A stretch of DNA of 64,000 nucleotides from Arundinibacter roseus (GTDB taxonomy: Bacteria > Bacteroidota > Bacteroidia > Cytophagales > Spirosomataceae), in assembly GCF_004348825.1 (NCBI RefSeq), contig NZ_SMJU01000008.1:302335-366334 (forward strand), written 5' to 3'. The notes under the pieces are model-generated. The model did no database searches. It saw only the letters and a program-made list of their open reading frames with translations, and was not told the DNA's origin. Of the stretch, positions 34,475 to 44,129 are shown piece by piece. Each line of letters starts with the position of its first letter. Position 1 is the first letter of the stretch. The translations under genes were made by a program, and so were the position numbers.

Positions 34475-35989
34475 CTATTTACTCGCCGCTACCCGCAGAC
34501 TACTTTGCAGCGATTTATTATGCGGAAATTCCTGGGGAATCCACCGATTGACGATCCGGCCTTCGGCATCTATAACCATAAAAGGAAAGCGGGGCTCAAT
34601 GGCATATAAAGCCTTAAACATGTCTATGTCTTCGTCAGAAGCCCATAAATGCAAGGCCTGAGGACGAGGTTCGAGGTAGTCTTTCCAGGTTCCAAACGGA
34701 ATGCCGGACGCCACACTTATATAAACGAAGGTTACGCTATCACCTTTAATATCTTCCAGCAGTTTTAGCGTAGGCTCGTGCTGTTTCAAACTAAATGCAA
34801 ACGCCACGCAGAGGTTTTTTCCTTTCAAACTGCTGAGCGACACGGCGGTGCTATCCTTGTTGAGTAACGTAAAATCAGGAGCCGGGTTTCCGCTGTTAAG
34901 TTTTTCTTTGGTGGCAATCAGGGTGGAAAAATATTTATTTACTTCCGATGCCGGAAAGCGCTTTTCAAAATCTGAAAAAATCGTTCGGGCAGCCTCCATA
35001 GACTGCATCGCCGTGACCGCATAGTTGAGCCAATACGTGAGCAGGTATTCCTGCTGTTTAGGATATTCGCTGAGTTTGTCGGCACTTCGTGCATAAACAT
35101 CCAACAAGGCTTCCTGATCAAGAGCGTACTGATTTGATAGCAATTGCGGAAATTTTTCAGTGGACGGAATCAGGATCCAGTTGCGCAGTTCGTTTCGGTA
35201 GGCAAGGCTAAAAAGAGCCTCGTCGGGAAAGAGCTTAAACTTCGTCAACGATATGGCATTCAGTTCTTTACGCTGTTCAGGCGTCAGCTTCACAGGTGTA
35301 TTCTGACGCATCTCACGGTCTTTTACTACTATTTCCATGAGGTACGGTTCTACGTGAGTAGTCGCTCGTACGTACGTATCAAAAATGGCGTCCGGAGAAT
35401 GTTTGGCCTTAAATTCTTCATAGCTTTTTAACCGGACTTCCGCTAAACTGTCACTTTGCTGGATAATTGCTTTATTATCGATTTTCCGGGGATCAAACCG
35501 AAAAGCGGGAAGATATTGATAGTGATTTTCTAAAAAATACTCCTGCAAAAACTCCTGATGAGCTATATTTTTACCCTCAAACGTAAGGTTATTTCCCGGC
35601 TGCACGGTAATTGTCAAACTCTCCTGAGGGACAATGTACAGCAACTGCGTACGGCTTTCATGCATCATCTCGCCGGGCGACAAATTATTGGTTGGTTTTT
35701 TTGAGGCAATAGTCAGCCGTACCAGCAAAGGCTTATCTACCTCAAAAGTCGTTGAACCATCTTTTTGAAAACTCAGGTCAAACACGTCAATTGTTTCGTA
35801 CTCGGTTTCGGCGAGACCAATGCCCAACGTTTCGTGAAAGCGCACCCGTTCCAGCATGAGTGAATACACATAATCTATTTCAGTGGCCGAATTAATGGTG
35901 ATTTGCGCAGAATTTTGAGCCTTGCCGGGAGTCAGTCCGAAGGTAATCGCCGAAGCAAAAATTAATACGTAAAAGAGGATTTTTTTCAT
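34475..35989 (-). CDS. Exported thioredoxin-like (TlpA/AhpC fold) protein lacking the CxxC motif
   Basis: This 504-residue protein has a signal peptide (cut near GKAQN) and a long N-terminal part of about 350 residues found in Bacteroidota TlpA-like proteins. The C-terminal thioredoxin-like domain runs from PAPDFTLLNKDSTAVSLSSL to RFPFMVIDAEGRIVNRW. Where TlpA proteins have WCPPC the sequence reads FAFSLKQHEP, so both redox cysteines are missing. It probably does not act as a disulfide reductase and may have a binding role in the periplasm. I use the ATG at 35989 because it gives the signal peptide. Confidence 0.82.
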   Translation of the reverse strand: MKKILFYVLIFASAITFGLTPGKAQNSAQITINSATEIDYVYSLMLERVRFHETLGIGLAETEYETIDVFDLSFQKDGSTTFEVDKPLLVRLTIASKKPTNNLSPGEMMHESRTQLLYIVPQESLTITVQPGNNLTFEGKNIAHQEFLQEYFLENHYQYLPAFRFDPRKIDNKAIIQQSDSLAEVRLKSYEEFKAKHSPDAIFDTYVRATTHVEPYLMEIVVKDREMRQNTPVKLTPEQRKELNAISLTKFKLFPDEALFSLAYRNELRNWILIPSTEKFPQLLSNQYALDQEALLDVYARSADKLSEYPKQQEYLLTYWLNYAVTAMQSMEAARTIFSDFEKRFPASEVNKYFSTLIATKEKLNSGNPAPDFTLLNKDSTAVSLSSLKGKNLCVAFAFSLKQHEPTLKLLEDIKGDSVTFVYISVASGIPFGTWKDYLEPRPQALHLWASDEDIDMFKALYAIEPRFPFMVIDAEGRIVNRWIPQEFPHNKSLQSSLRVAASK

Positions 35990-36221
35990 AACGTAATGTT
36001 TCAATGCACTGTTTTTACCATTGCCTGGTAGTGGGCATACTCTCCAAAACCGCACCAGCACCATACGATTCCGATAGTTTTATTTTGTTAAAAGTAACCG
36101 ATTCTTGCTTCCTATGCTTTCAAAGCAAAAAAATATTGGGACTAACCTGTGAATTACCCCTCAGGAATTTAGCATCCCGCTTTGATCCACTAATTTAGCA
36201 CTCTATTTTCCAACTCTTATC

Positions 36222-39206
36222 ATGCACCAACCTACCTTTTTCCAATTCAATTCGTTACGCACAAGCCTTGAAGGCGAACTTTTCTACGATGATTCTGCTC
36301 GTGATCAGGCCATTCGGCGGCTGTATGCAACGGACGCATCGGTCTATCAGGAACTTCCCGTGGCGGTTGCTCTACCCAGAAACAACGACGATTTGAAGAA
36401 ATTGATTGCATTTGCAGAAAAGCATCGGATTACGCTTATTCCAAGAGCAGCCGGAACTTCCCTCGCCGGGCAGGTCGTTGGAAATGGGTTGGTGGTAGAT
36501 ATCTCCAAACATTTTAATAAAATCCTGGAAATCAATGCCGAAGAGAAGTGGGTACGCGTTCAACCGGGCGTAATCCGCGATGATCTTAACAAACACCTTG
36601 CTCCTTACGGACTACTTTTCGGTCCCGAAACTTCCACGGCGAGCCGTGCCATGATTGGCGGAATGATTGGAAATAACTCCTGTGGACTGCATTCCATTAC
36701 CTGGGGCACTACCCGTGACCATTTGCTGGAAGTAAAAACTTTACTTTCGGATGGATCAGAGGCGGTATTTGCAGAAATGAAAACCTCAGAGTTTTTGGAA
36801 AAAGTTTCTGGAAATTTAGTAAACGGCAAACGCGAGCAAGCAATTTATGCGGGCATGTGGGGAATTATTTCCAATCCTGTGGATCAGGAATTAATCGAAA
36901 AAAACTTTGCAAAGAAATCTGTAACCCGACGAAACTCCGGCTATGCGCTCGACAGTCTTCTGGATACGGCAACTCAGAATTCTGTAAATAAAGACATTTC
37001 TGATCCTGACACCAGTCTTTCGCTGGCCCGCCTCATTGCGGGTTCGGAAGGAACGCTCTGCTTCATTACGGAAGCAAAGCTAAATCTTGTGGACGTCCCC
37101 CCCGCCGCCGTTGGGGTGGTGTGTGTGCATACATCCACACTTGCCGAAGCGCTCCACGTCAACCGCGCAGCCATGACCCACGTGCCCAAAGCGTCGGAGC
37201 TTGTGGATAAATACATCATGGATTTCACCAAACTGCATCACGAATATTCAAAAAACAGGTTTTTTCTGGAAGGCGATCCCGCTGCGTTACTTTTGGTTGA
37301 GTTTTGGGGACACACCCCGGCAGAGGTAGAAGTATTGGCGCAAAACCTGATTCTGGATTTGCAGAAGGAAAATCTTGGCTATGCATGGCCACTTTTGTTT
37401 GGCGAAGATGCCAATAAAGCCTGGGATATTCGTAAGGCCGGGCTCGGGTTAATCCGCAATCTACCGGGAGATACTCAACCAGTTAATTTGATTGAAGACT
37501 GTGCTGTAGCCGTAGAAGATTTGCCTGAGTATATCGAAGAACTGGAAAAACTACTGACCCGCCACGGCCTGCATGCTTCGTACTATGCCCACGCAGGCGC
37601 AGGGGAGTTGCACGTAGAGCCCATGATTAATCTCAAAACGAGTGCGGGCAAACAGCAGTTTAGGGATGTATTGGCTGACACGGCCGTACTGGTCAAAAAG
37701 TACAGGGGTGCACTGTCGGGCGAGCACGGCGACGGTCGGCTTCGGGGTGAGTTTATTCCGTTTATGATGGGGCAGGAAGTGTACGAGCTTTTCAGACAAG
37801 TGAAGCATATCTGGGACCCGAACGGGATTTTCAATGCCAATAAAATTGTGGACACGCCGCCCATGAACGAGTCGCTGCGCTACATTCCAGACGCACCGAA
37901 GCCTGTGATTTCTACGCTGTTTGATTTTTCAAAAGATGAAGGAATTTTACGACTGACCGAAAAATGCAGTGGCTCAGGCGATTGCCGAAAAACCGAACTG
38001 ACAGGCGGCACCATGTGCCCCAGCTACATGGCCACCCGTCGGGAGCGCGACACGACACGCGCCCGGGCCAATATTCTGCGCCAATTCTACACCGCCGAAA
38101 GCGTTCCAGCTGCACTTCAAACCAGTCCCGAAATGGTCAAAGAAGTGCTTGATTTGTGTCTTTCCTGCAAAGGCTGCAAGGCTGAATGTCCATCAAGTGT
38201 GGATGTTGGTAAAATGAAAGCCGAATTTACTCAGCAGTATTACGATACGCACGGAGTACCCTTTCGGTCGCGTTTGGTAGCCAATTTTACCAAACAAATG
38301 AAACTGGCAGCCTGGGCGCCCTGGGCCTATAATGCAGTTTTTGGCACACCTGCGGTTCGCAAAATCGCCAACCGTCTGGTAGGTTTTCATCCTGATCGCA
38401 GCATGCCGCTTCTGCATAAAACCACGCTCAATGCCTGGTTCGAGAAAAGAAGCAAACCAACGCTTCCGGCGGATGCGCCCTTTGTATACTTTTTCTGCGA
38501 TGAATTTACCAATTATAATGATGTTGAAATTGGTCAAAAAGCCATTTTACTTCTCGAAAAGCTGGGTTATCAGGTAGTGATTCCGGCGCATCTTGAATCG
38601 GGCCGAACGTACCTGTCCAAAGGATTGGTGCGTGAAGCTCAGGCAATTGCCACTACAAATGTCGGTTTGCTGAAAGATCGGGTGCATGCGCAGGCCCCGC
38701 TGATTGGCCTGGAACCTTCGGCCATACTTACGTTTAGGGACGAATACCCCGACCTGGTATCGGCTGAATTGCAAACAAATGCTCGTCAACTAGCTTTACA
38801 CACCTTTTTGTTTGAAGAATTTATAGCCCGTGAAATCGAAGCCAAACGCATTCAGGCGGCTTCTTTTACTACCGAAAAAAAACAAATCAAACTGCATGGC
38901 CACTGCCACCAAAAGGCGCTGTCGTCTCTGACTTACGTCAAAAAAGCGCTGTCAATTCCGGCAAACTATACTGTAAGTTTGATTCCGAGTGGATGCTGCG
39001 GCATGGCCGGAAGCTTTGGCTACGAAACCGAGCATTACGATGTTTCCATGCAGATTGGCGAACTCGTTCTTTTTCCGACCATTCGCCAGCAACCCGATGA
39101 AGTATTAATTGCAGCGCCGGGTACAAGCTGCCGCCATCAAATAAAGGACGGAACCGGCAAAAAAGCCCTGCACCCGGCGGAAATTTTGTGGGAAGCGCTG
39201 ATGTAA
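36222..39206 (+). CDS. FAD-linked oxidase/4Fe-4S dehydrogenase (YdiJ/D-2-hydroxyacid type)
   Basis: This 994-residue soluble flavoprotein joins four parts. They are an FAD-binding PCMH domain (PRAAGTSLAGQVVGNGLVVD; FGPETSTASRAMIGGMIGNN), the FAD-oxidase C-terminal domain with SGEHGDGRLRGEF, two Fe-S clusters (CSGSGDCRKTE...MCPSY and CLSCKGCKAECPSSVD) and a C-terminal CCG domain (HGHCHQKAL; PSGCCGMAGSFGYE). This order is that of YdiJ-type D-2-hydroxyglutarate or D-lactate dehydrogenases, which pass electrons on to the respiratory chain. The exact substrate is not fixed by the sequence. It stands alone. Confidence 0.92.
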   Translation: MHQPTFFQFNSLRTSLEGELFYDDSARDQAIRRLYATDASVYQELPVAVALPRNNDDLKKLIAFAEKHRITLIPRAAGTSLAGQVVGNGLVVDISKHFNKILEINAEEKWVRVQPGVIRDDLNKHLAPYGLLFGPETSTASRAMIGGMIGNNSCGLHSITWGTTRDHLLEVKTLLSDGSEAVFAEMKTSEFLEKVSGNLVNGKREQAIYAGMWGIISNPVDQELIEKNFAKKSVTRRNSGYALDSLLDTATQNSVNKDISDPDTSLSLARLIAGSEGTLCFITEAKLNLVDVPPAAVGVVCVHTSTLAEALHVNRAAMTHVPKASELVDKYIMDFTKLHHEYSKNRFFLEGDPAALLLVEFWGHTPAEVEVLAQNLILDLQKENLGYAWPLLFGEDANKAWDIRKAGLGLIRNLPGDTQPVNLIEDCAVAVEDLPEYIEELEKLLTRHGLHASYYAHAGAGELHVEPMINLKTSAGKQQFRDVLADTAVLVKKYRGALSGEHGDGRLRGEFIPFMMGQEVYELFRQVKHIWDPNGIFNANKIVDTPPMNESLRYIPDAPKPVISTLFDFSKDEGILRLTEKCSGSGDCRKTELTGGTMCPSYMATRRERDTTRARANILRQFYTAESVPAALQTSPEMVKEVLDLCLSCKGCKAECPSSVDVGKMKAEFTQQYYDTHGVPFRSRLVANFTKQMKLAAWAPWAYNAVFGTPAVRKIANRLVGFHPDRSMPLLHKTTLNAWFEKRSKPTLPADAPFVYFFCDEFTNYNDVEIGQKAILLLEKLGYQVVIPAHLESGRTYLSKGLVREAQAIATTNVGLLKDRVHAQAPLIGLEPSAILTFRDEYPDLVSAELQTNARQLALHTFLFEEFIAREIEAKRIQAASFTTEKKQIKLHGHCHQKALSSLTYVKKALSIPANYTVSLIPSGCCGMAGSFGYETEHYDVSMQIGELVLFPTIRQQPDEVLIAAPGTSCRHQIKDGTGKKALHPAEILWEALM

Positions 39207-39227
39207 AATTACCTGATCCTATGCGTT

Positions 39228-39461
39228 CTAATTTCGGCTATCCGTAGCCAGGGTATCGGCATAGGCGTCGCCATTAACTGTATCGGAGCTCATAGCTCCT
39301 GGTGTTGGCGTACTGCCGGGTGCTACGTTTCCATCGTGATTAAACACGCCACCGACAAAAGCGATGACCATCAGTAGCAGACCTACGGCAATAATCCATA
39401 TCCAGGTTTTATTGACTTTTTTGGTAGCCCGCGTTTCTTCATTCAATTCCTGTCTGTCCAT
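39228..39461 (-). CDS. Small single-span membrane protein, unknown function
   Basis: This 77-residue protein has a charged N-terminus, one membrane helix (about 20-40, WIWIIAVGLLLMVIAFVGGVF) and a low-complexity Ser/Thr/Pro/Asp-rich tail. The N-terminal charge pattern suggests the tail lies outside the cytoplasm. I do not recognise a family. Start at 39461 gives a normal hydrophilic N-terminus; the tail-to-tail spacing with the dehydrogenase is 21 bp. Confidence 0.65.
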   Translation of the reverse strand: MDRQELNEETRATKKVNKTWIWIIAVGLLLMVIAFVGGVFNHDGNVAPGSTPTPGAMSSDTVNGDAYADTLATDSRN

Positions 39462-39903
39462 AACTTTTGATTGCTATTGATTGTAGGCTATTCAGCACCA
39501 AATTTGTACCAATGCACTCAGACAGGCAATTTAAGCCGGGTGTGTAGAAATTAAACCCCTTTTTTGCACCTATATACGCATGCCGTTTTTTTAAAATCCT
39601 TCGGTCCATTTTTGTATACTGCATTCTGTTCATGCCCCGACGAAGCTCCCGAATTCAACTCGTTTGTTTAAGTAGATTTCTTTTTTTTGTATGTGAAAAA
39701 CGGTAGTATTGTTCAGTCTAATTTTCAATGAATACTGGAAAACCAACTGGAAGTTTTTTGATCATCAACCTTGTCCTGCTTTTTTTAAGTACTTGAATAT
39801 ATTTAGTTTTCAATAAATGGATAATCAAACAATGGTACAAATATCTGATTATCAGAATAATAAAAAAGCTAATTACTAATAACCTAAAAGCTAACAGCTA
39901 CTT
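39462..39903. other. AT-rich region between divergent small-membrane and outer-membrane protein genes
   Basis: No gene is supported. The right half is very AT-rich and carries the small palindrome CTGAT-t-ATCAG (39845-39855). No perfect TAnnTTTG element was seen near the start of the downstream gene. Confidence 0.5.
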
Positions 39904-40635
39904 ATGCGCCTTAATTTTTGTTTAAAAGCCCTTTGTCTGACTCTTTGTCTACCGCTGCTAACGCAGGCGCAGGAAAAAAATGCAGTTTCATTTTCGGGCG
40001 GATACAGCCTGCCTCTCGGTAAGTTTGCTAGCGAACAATTCAGCGATCCGGAGGCTGGTCTTGCGGGTTCAGGCATTTTTGCACAGCTTCGCTACGAGCA
40101 CAAAATTGGTCGTTGGTGGGGGTTGCGACTCAGCGGCAACCTGAACATAAACCAAACCAACCCAGATCCACTGATAGAGCAATACAGCATTTTACTTCCC
40201 GATCCCGAAACCTACTCCTGGGAAAGTACCGTCACTCAATGGAGACTGGGAGCCATTCTTGCGGGTCCGATGGCCTACGTTTCGTTGGGAAATATAGAGC
40301 TGAAAGGCCATGTACAGGCAGGATATGTATTTGCCAAATCGCCCGGAGTTACACTTATGGGCACCTCTACTACGGGCCTGAACTCGGTGGATGCCGGCCT
40401 TCCCGGCGCTTCTACGCAAGCCTTTGGCTATGGGGCGGGCGGGGCGTTGCGGTTTCGTCTTTCGGAGCACCTGCGGTTTCAAATCACCGGCGACTGGATT
40501 GGCGCAAACACCGAACTAAAAGATGTACCTACCTACGTAAAACTAGGCGACCGCCCCCCATTTGAAGGCTTCATCGATTCCAAACGCTTTGTAACGGTGC
40601 TTAATGTCGGCTTGGGGTTGGTGGTGGTGTTTTAG
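39904..40635 (+). CDS. Predicted outer-membrane beta-barrel protein, unknown function
   Basis: This 243-residue protein has a signal peptide (cut near LTQAQ, residue 22) and alternating polar and hydrophobic strands rich in Gly and aromatics (VSFSGGYSLPLGKFASEQF; WWGLRLSGNLNINQTN; AFGYGAGGALRFRLSEHLRF). It ends in a hydrophobic strand with Phe at the C-terminus (NVGLGLVVVF), which is the usual barrel-insertion signal. It is similar in kind to small porin-like Bacteroidota proteins, but no specific family can be named. The rhamnosidase gene follows 127 bp later. Confidence 0.75.
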   Translation: MRLNFCLKALCLTLCLPLLTQAQEKNAVSFSGGYSLPLGKFASEQFSDPEAGLAGSGIFAQLRYEHKIGRWWGLRLSGNLNINQTNPDPLIEQYSILLPDPETYSWESTVTQWRLGAILAGPMAYVSLGNIELKGHVQAGYVFAKSPGVTLMGTSTTGLNSVDAGLPGASTQAFGYGAGGALRFRLSEHLRFQITGDWIGANTELKDVPTYVKLGDRPPFEGFIDSKRFVTVLNVGLGLVVVF

Positions 40636-40762
40636 GTTATTGATTTTAAAGTGATTTCAAAAATAAGGAGCAATCCATAGACTCCTTTGACTCTTCTTCG
40701 TTCAGGGCAATGATGCTGAAACCACGTCAACTGTAAAACCAATAGCTACTTAATATACCGGA

Positions 40763-43282
40763 ATGAAATCCTTCTTACTCACCCTCTCCGCTCTTTTCTT
40801 CTTTTGCTCGACTACTTTTTCACAAACCATTTCTACGGCCAAGCCCTGGACGTACTGGTGGTGGATGGGCAGTGCGGTGTCTCAGGAAGATATCACTACG
40901 CAGTTGGAAGGTTTTCGAAAAGCAGGTTTGGGGGGCGTTCACATCATTCCGATTTATGGAGTAAAAGGTTTTGAAAAAGATTTTTTGCCGTTTTTGTCCG
41001 ACCCGTGGCTGGCGGCAATGGAGCACACCGTTCAGGAAGGCAAGCGGTTGGGGCTGGGCGTAGACATGACCACCGGAACGGGCTGGCCGTTTGGCGGCCC
41101 TAATGTAGCCGAAACCCACGCTGCCCGCACGATGACGTTCAAACAAAATACGCTGGCCGTGCAGCCTACCAAACAAAAGGTAAAACGTGCCGCGCCGGGG
41201 GGAGAAGGTTGGGTGCTCGATCCTTTTCATGCGGAAGCGATGACAAATTATTTAACGCGCTTTGACTCCACACTCGTGCAGGCTGAGCAGCAGCCAAGAG
41301 CGATGTACATGGATTCGTACGAAGCCTACGGTGCCAACTGGACCGTCGATTTTGCGGAGCAGTTTCAACAGCGACGGGGGTATGATTTGCTCCCAATCCT
41401 CAACCAACTCGCTGACACGACAACCGCTTCGGAACTCGTCCGTATAGATTACCACCAAACGCTGGCCGAACTCCTCCTGGAACGGCACACGTTTCCGTGG
41501 ACGCAGTGGAGCCGAAAAAATGGTTTCGTAACCCGCTATCAGGCGCATGGCTCACCGGGAAATCTACTGGATTTGTATGAAGCTTCCGACATTCCCGAAA
41601 CGGAGTCGTTTGGTACAAGCCGCTTCGCCATTCCGGGCCTGCGGGTAGATCCTGACTATTCGGTCAAACAGTTTGGGACACCGCATCCACTGGCCATGAA
41701 ATTTGCCTCTTCGGCAGCGCATTTTTCAGGAAAAAAACTGGTAAGTTCCGAAACCGGTACCTGGCTGGCAAATCATTTTAAAGTGTCACTTTCGCAGGTA
41801 AAACCGCAAATTGATGAGCTGTTTGCTTCCGGCATCAACCATATTTTTTACCACGGCACCACCTACTCTCCTCCGGCGGAGGGCTTTCCCGGCTGGCTTT
41901 TTTATGCCTCCACTAACTTTGGTCCGCAGGCGCACTTTGCCGGTCATTTTGGCTTGTTGAACCGCTACGTAGAAAATTGTCAGAACCTGCTGCAAAACAG
42001 CCAACCCGATCAGGATGTGCTTGTCTATTTTCCGATTCACGATTTGTGGGCCACTCCGCCACGGTCGTCAGGGGGCATTCATTTGCTGGAAGTACACCAC
42101 GTGGACAATTGGCTACTCAAACTCCCGTTTGGGCGTTTGGGTGAACAATTGCTCAGCAAAGGCTATGCGTTTGATTTTGTGTCGGACCGTCAGTTGGAAC
42201 GACTGCGGGTCACTAAGGACGGTGTGATACTGTCGGAAGGTGCACGCTACAAAACCATTTTGATTCCGTCCACAACCTATTTACCCCAAACTACTCTTCT
42301 CGAATTACAGCGGCTGGCGCAGGCTGGCGCACGGCTGATTTTTGATGGAAAAGTTCCTCAACTGGTGTCGGGTCATGCCAACCACGCAACAAGACAGACC
42401 GATTTCCAAAAAAATATGCGTCAGTTAGTCAGCCTGAAAACGGTTTCTGTGGCTGCAAATCTGGATGATGCTTTACGTAAAAACGGCGTCGTGATCGAAG
42501 AGATGGCTGCCAAAGGATTGACGTTTATCCGAAAAACTCAGGACGGAAATCCGCTGTATTTTGTGGCGAATCTTAGCAATACGTTCACAGCCGATTGGCT
42601 GACTGTCGGACCAGGAATACAACTCCGGCAGTATGACCCGCTGACGGAAGAGGAAACCGTGCTACCAACCCGAAAACTTTCCAATAAAACCCAGGTATTT
42701 CTCCGCTTGCTACCGGGACAATCCTGTTTTATGAAATTCAGCAAAGAAACGGCTAATGAACCTTTTACGAATAAACCTCCCCGCGAGTTAGCGCTGAACG
42801 GAACCTGGGACCTTACGTTTCTTGCCGGAAAACCTTCCCTGCCCGAGGCGGCTACGATGGCAACGCTGCAATCCTGGACAACGCTTTCTGACACCGCCCG
42901 CTACTTTTCTGGAACGGCCCGCTATACGCTGAAATTCATGGGCAATGTGGAGTTAGCTACGTCAAATACGGTATGGCTTGATTTGGGAAATGTCTGCGAA
43001 GTGGCCGAAGCAAAACTAAACGGACAAGCCGTTGGAACGGCATGGAGTATTCCATTCAGACTAAAAATAAACCCTGAACTAATCAAAACAGGAGAGAATA
43101 TTCTGGAAATTGAAGTAACCAATTTATCAGCCAACTACATGCGCCTGCGCGATCAGCAGGCCCCTGACTGGAAGAAATTTTATGACATAAATATCGTAGA
43201 CATTACCTACGGGAAATTTGACGCTACGAAGTGGCCGCCGATGCCGTCCGGATTGCTGGGACCGGTGCGGATTTTGTATTGA
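40763..43282 (+). CDS. GH106-like alpha-L-rhamnosidase
   Basis: This 839-residue exported enzyme has a signal peptide (cut near TFSQ, residue 20). It starts with PWTYWWWMGSAVSQEDITTQ, then GFRKAGLGGVHIIPIYGVKG and GVDMTTGTGWPFGGPNV, which are the hallmark of glycoside hydrolase family 106 alpha-L-rhamnosidases. The C-terminal part is a beta-sandwich domain (GTWDLTFLAGKPSLPEAA...). It would release L-rhamnose from plant or bacterial polysaccharides in the periplasm. A bidirectional terminator follows. Confidence 0.9.
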   Translation: MKSFLLTLSALFFFCSTTFSQTISTAKPWTYWWWMGSAVSQEDITTQLEGFRKAGLGGVHIIPIYGVKGFEKDFLPFLSDPWLAAMEHTVQEGKRLGLGVDMTTGTGWPFGGPNVAETHAARTMTFKQNTLAVQPTKQKVKRAAPGGEGWVLDPFHAEAMTNYLTRFDSTLVQAEQQPRAMYMDSYEAYGANWTVDFAEQFQQRRGYDLLPILNQLADTTTASELVRIDYHQTLAELLLERHTFPWTQWSRKNGFVTRYQAHGSPGNLLDLYEASDIPETESFGTSRFAIPGLRVDPDYSVKQFGTPHPLAMKFASSAAHFSGKKLVSSETGTWLANHFKVSLSQVKPQIDELFASGINHIFYHGTTYSPPAEGFPGWLFYASTNFGPQAHFAGHFGLLNRYVENCQNLLQNSQPDQDVLVYFPIHDLWATPPRSSGGIHLLEVHHVDNWLLKLPFGRLGEQLLSKGYAFDFVSDRQLERLRVTKDGVILSEGARYKTILIPSTTYLPQTTLLELQRLAQAGARLIFDGKVPQLVSGHANHATRQTDFQKNMRQLVSLKTVSVAANLDDALRKNGVVIEEMAAKGLTFIRKTQDGNPLYFVANLSNTFTADWLTVGPGIQLRQYDPLTEEETVLPTRKLSNKTQVFLRLLPGQSCFMKFSKETANEPFTNKPPRELALNGTWDLTFLAGKPSLPEAATMATLQSWTTLSDTARYFSGTARYTLKFMGNVELATSNTVWLDLGNVCEVAEAKLNGQAVGTAWSIPFRLKINPELIKTGENILEIEVTNLSANYMRLRDQQAPDWKKFYDINIVDITYGKFDATKWPPMPSGLLGPVRILY

Positions 43283-43303
43283 AAGAAACGCTTTTTTACC
43301 TAA

Positions 43304-43345
43304 AAAACCCCTGTCGATGCAAACCATCGACAGGGGTTTTTATTT
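43304..43345. terminator. Bidirectional terminator between GH106 and NlpC/P60 genes
   Basis: A perfect 16-bp stem (43304-43319 with 43325-43340) and a 5-nt loop has A-rich and T-rich flanks on both strands. Confidence 0.92.
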
Positions 43346-43361
43346 GTGTTAAATCAGTGGG

Positions 43362-43868
43362 TTAAATCAACCGGATTACTTTCACAAATCGGTTTTCGTA
43401 ATAGCCTTCCAGGGGAGTTACTGTCACGGCATGTTGTTTTCCGGAAGTTGCATGAATAAAGTCCAGGCCTTCCAAATCGTTTTTGACTACGATTCCGATA
43501 TGGCCAACGGTTCTGTTTTTAGGATTTGTACCCGTAAATAAAACCAAATCTCCGGGCTGTGCCTCTTCTACTTCCACGTCTGTACCAACCTCCGTAAAAT
43601 CTACCGAGGAGCGCGGAACCTCAATTCCAAAGTGCGTATAAACATAGTGAATGTACCCGGAGCAATCGAAGCCGGTTTGAGGGTTAGCCGAGCCGTAGTA
43701 ATAAGGAACACCGTAGTATAGCTTGGCGTACTCAACCACAGCGTCACCCGTTGGGAAATCTGAATTATCGGAAAGTATGGTATTTTCTATCGAAGATAAT
43801 TCGGAGTTATTTTCTGGGGTACACTGAAACAAAAGTCCGGTTAGTAAAAGCATCAGGATGTTTTTCAT
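43362..43868 (-). CDS. NlpC/P60 family cysteine peptidase lipoprotein
   Basis: This 168-residue lipoprotein has a lipobox-like LLFQC (Cys16). The NlpC/P60 domain includes the catalytic Cys in GFDCSGYIHYVYTHFG and the catalytic His in VGHIGIVVKNDLEGLDFIHA. It should cut peptide bonds in peptidoglycan stem peptides. Length is the minimal domain size with no binding repeats. It faces the GH106 gene tail-to-tail. Confidence 0.9.
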   Translation of the reverse strand: MKNILMLLLTGLLFQCTPENNSELSSIENTILSDNSDFPTGDAVVEYAKLYYGVPYYYGSANPQTGFDCSGYIHYVYTHFGIEVPRSSVDFTEVGTDVEVEEAQPGDLVLFTGTNPKNRTVGHIGIVVKNDLEGLDFIHATSGKQHAVTVTPLEGYYENRFVKVIRLI

Positions 43869-44129
43869 ATCGTGAAAGGTTAGCTCAGCCAGGAAAACAG
43901 CTGAATTTTAAAAATCACTTTACCCGGGTCAAAGTGGGCAAAGTAAAGCAAAAAACAGAAGAGGAGGATTAAAAAAGACAGGGAGAGTGTACAGATATAT
44001 AACCACTAGTAGACAAAAAACGTTCAGATTTATCCTAAAAACATACAACCTTGGGTAGCTTTAATTCAAAATGGAGTAGTATTTTATGTAAATTTCAGTC
44101 ACTGATTTGGATTTACTCTTGAATACACT

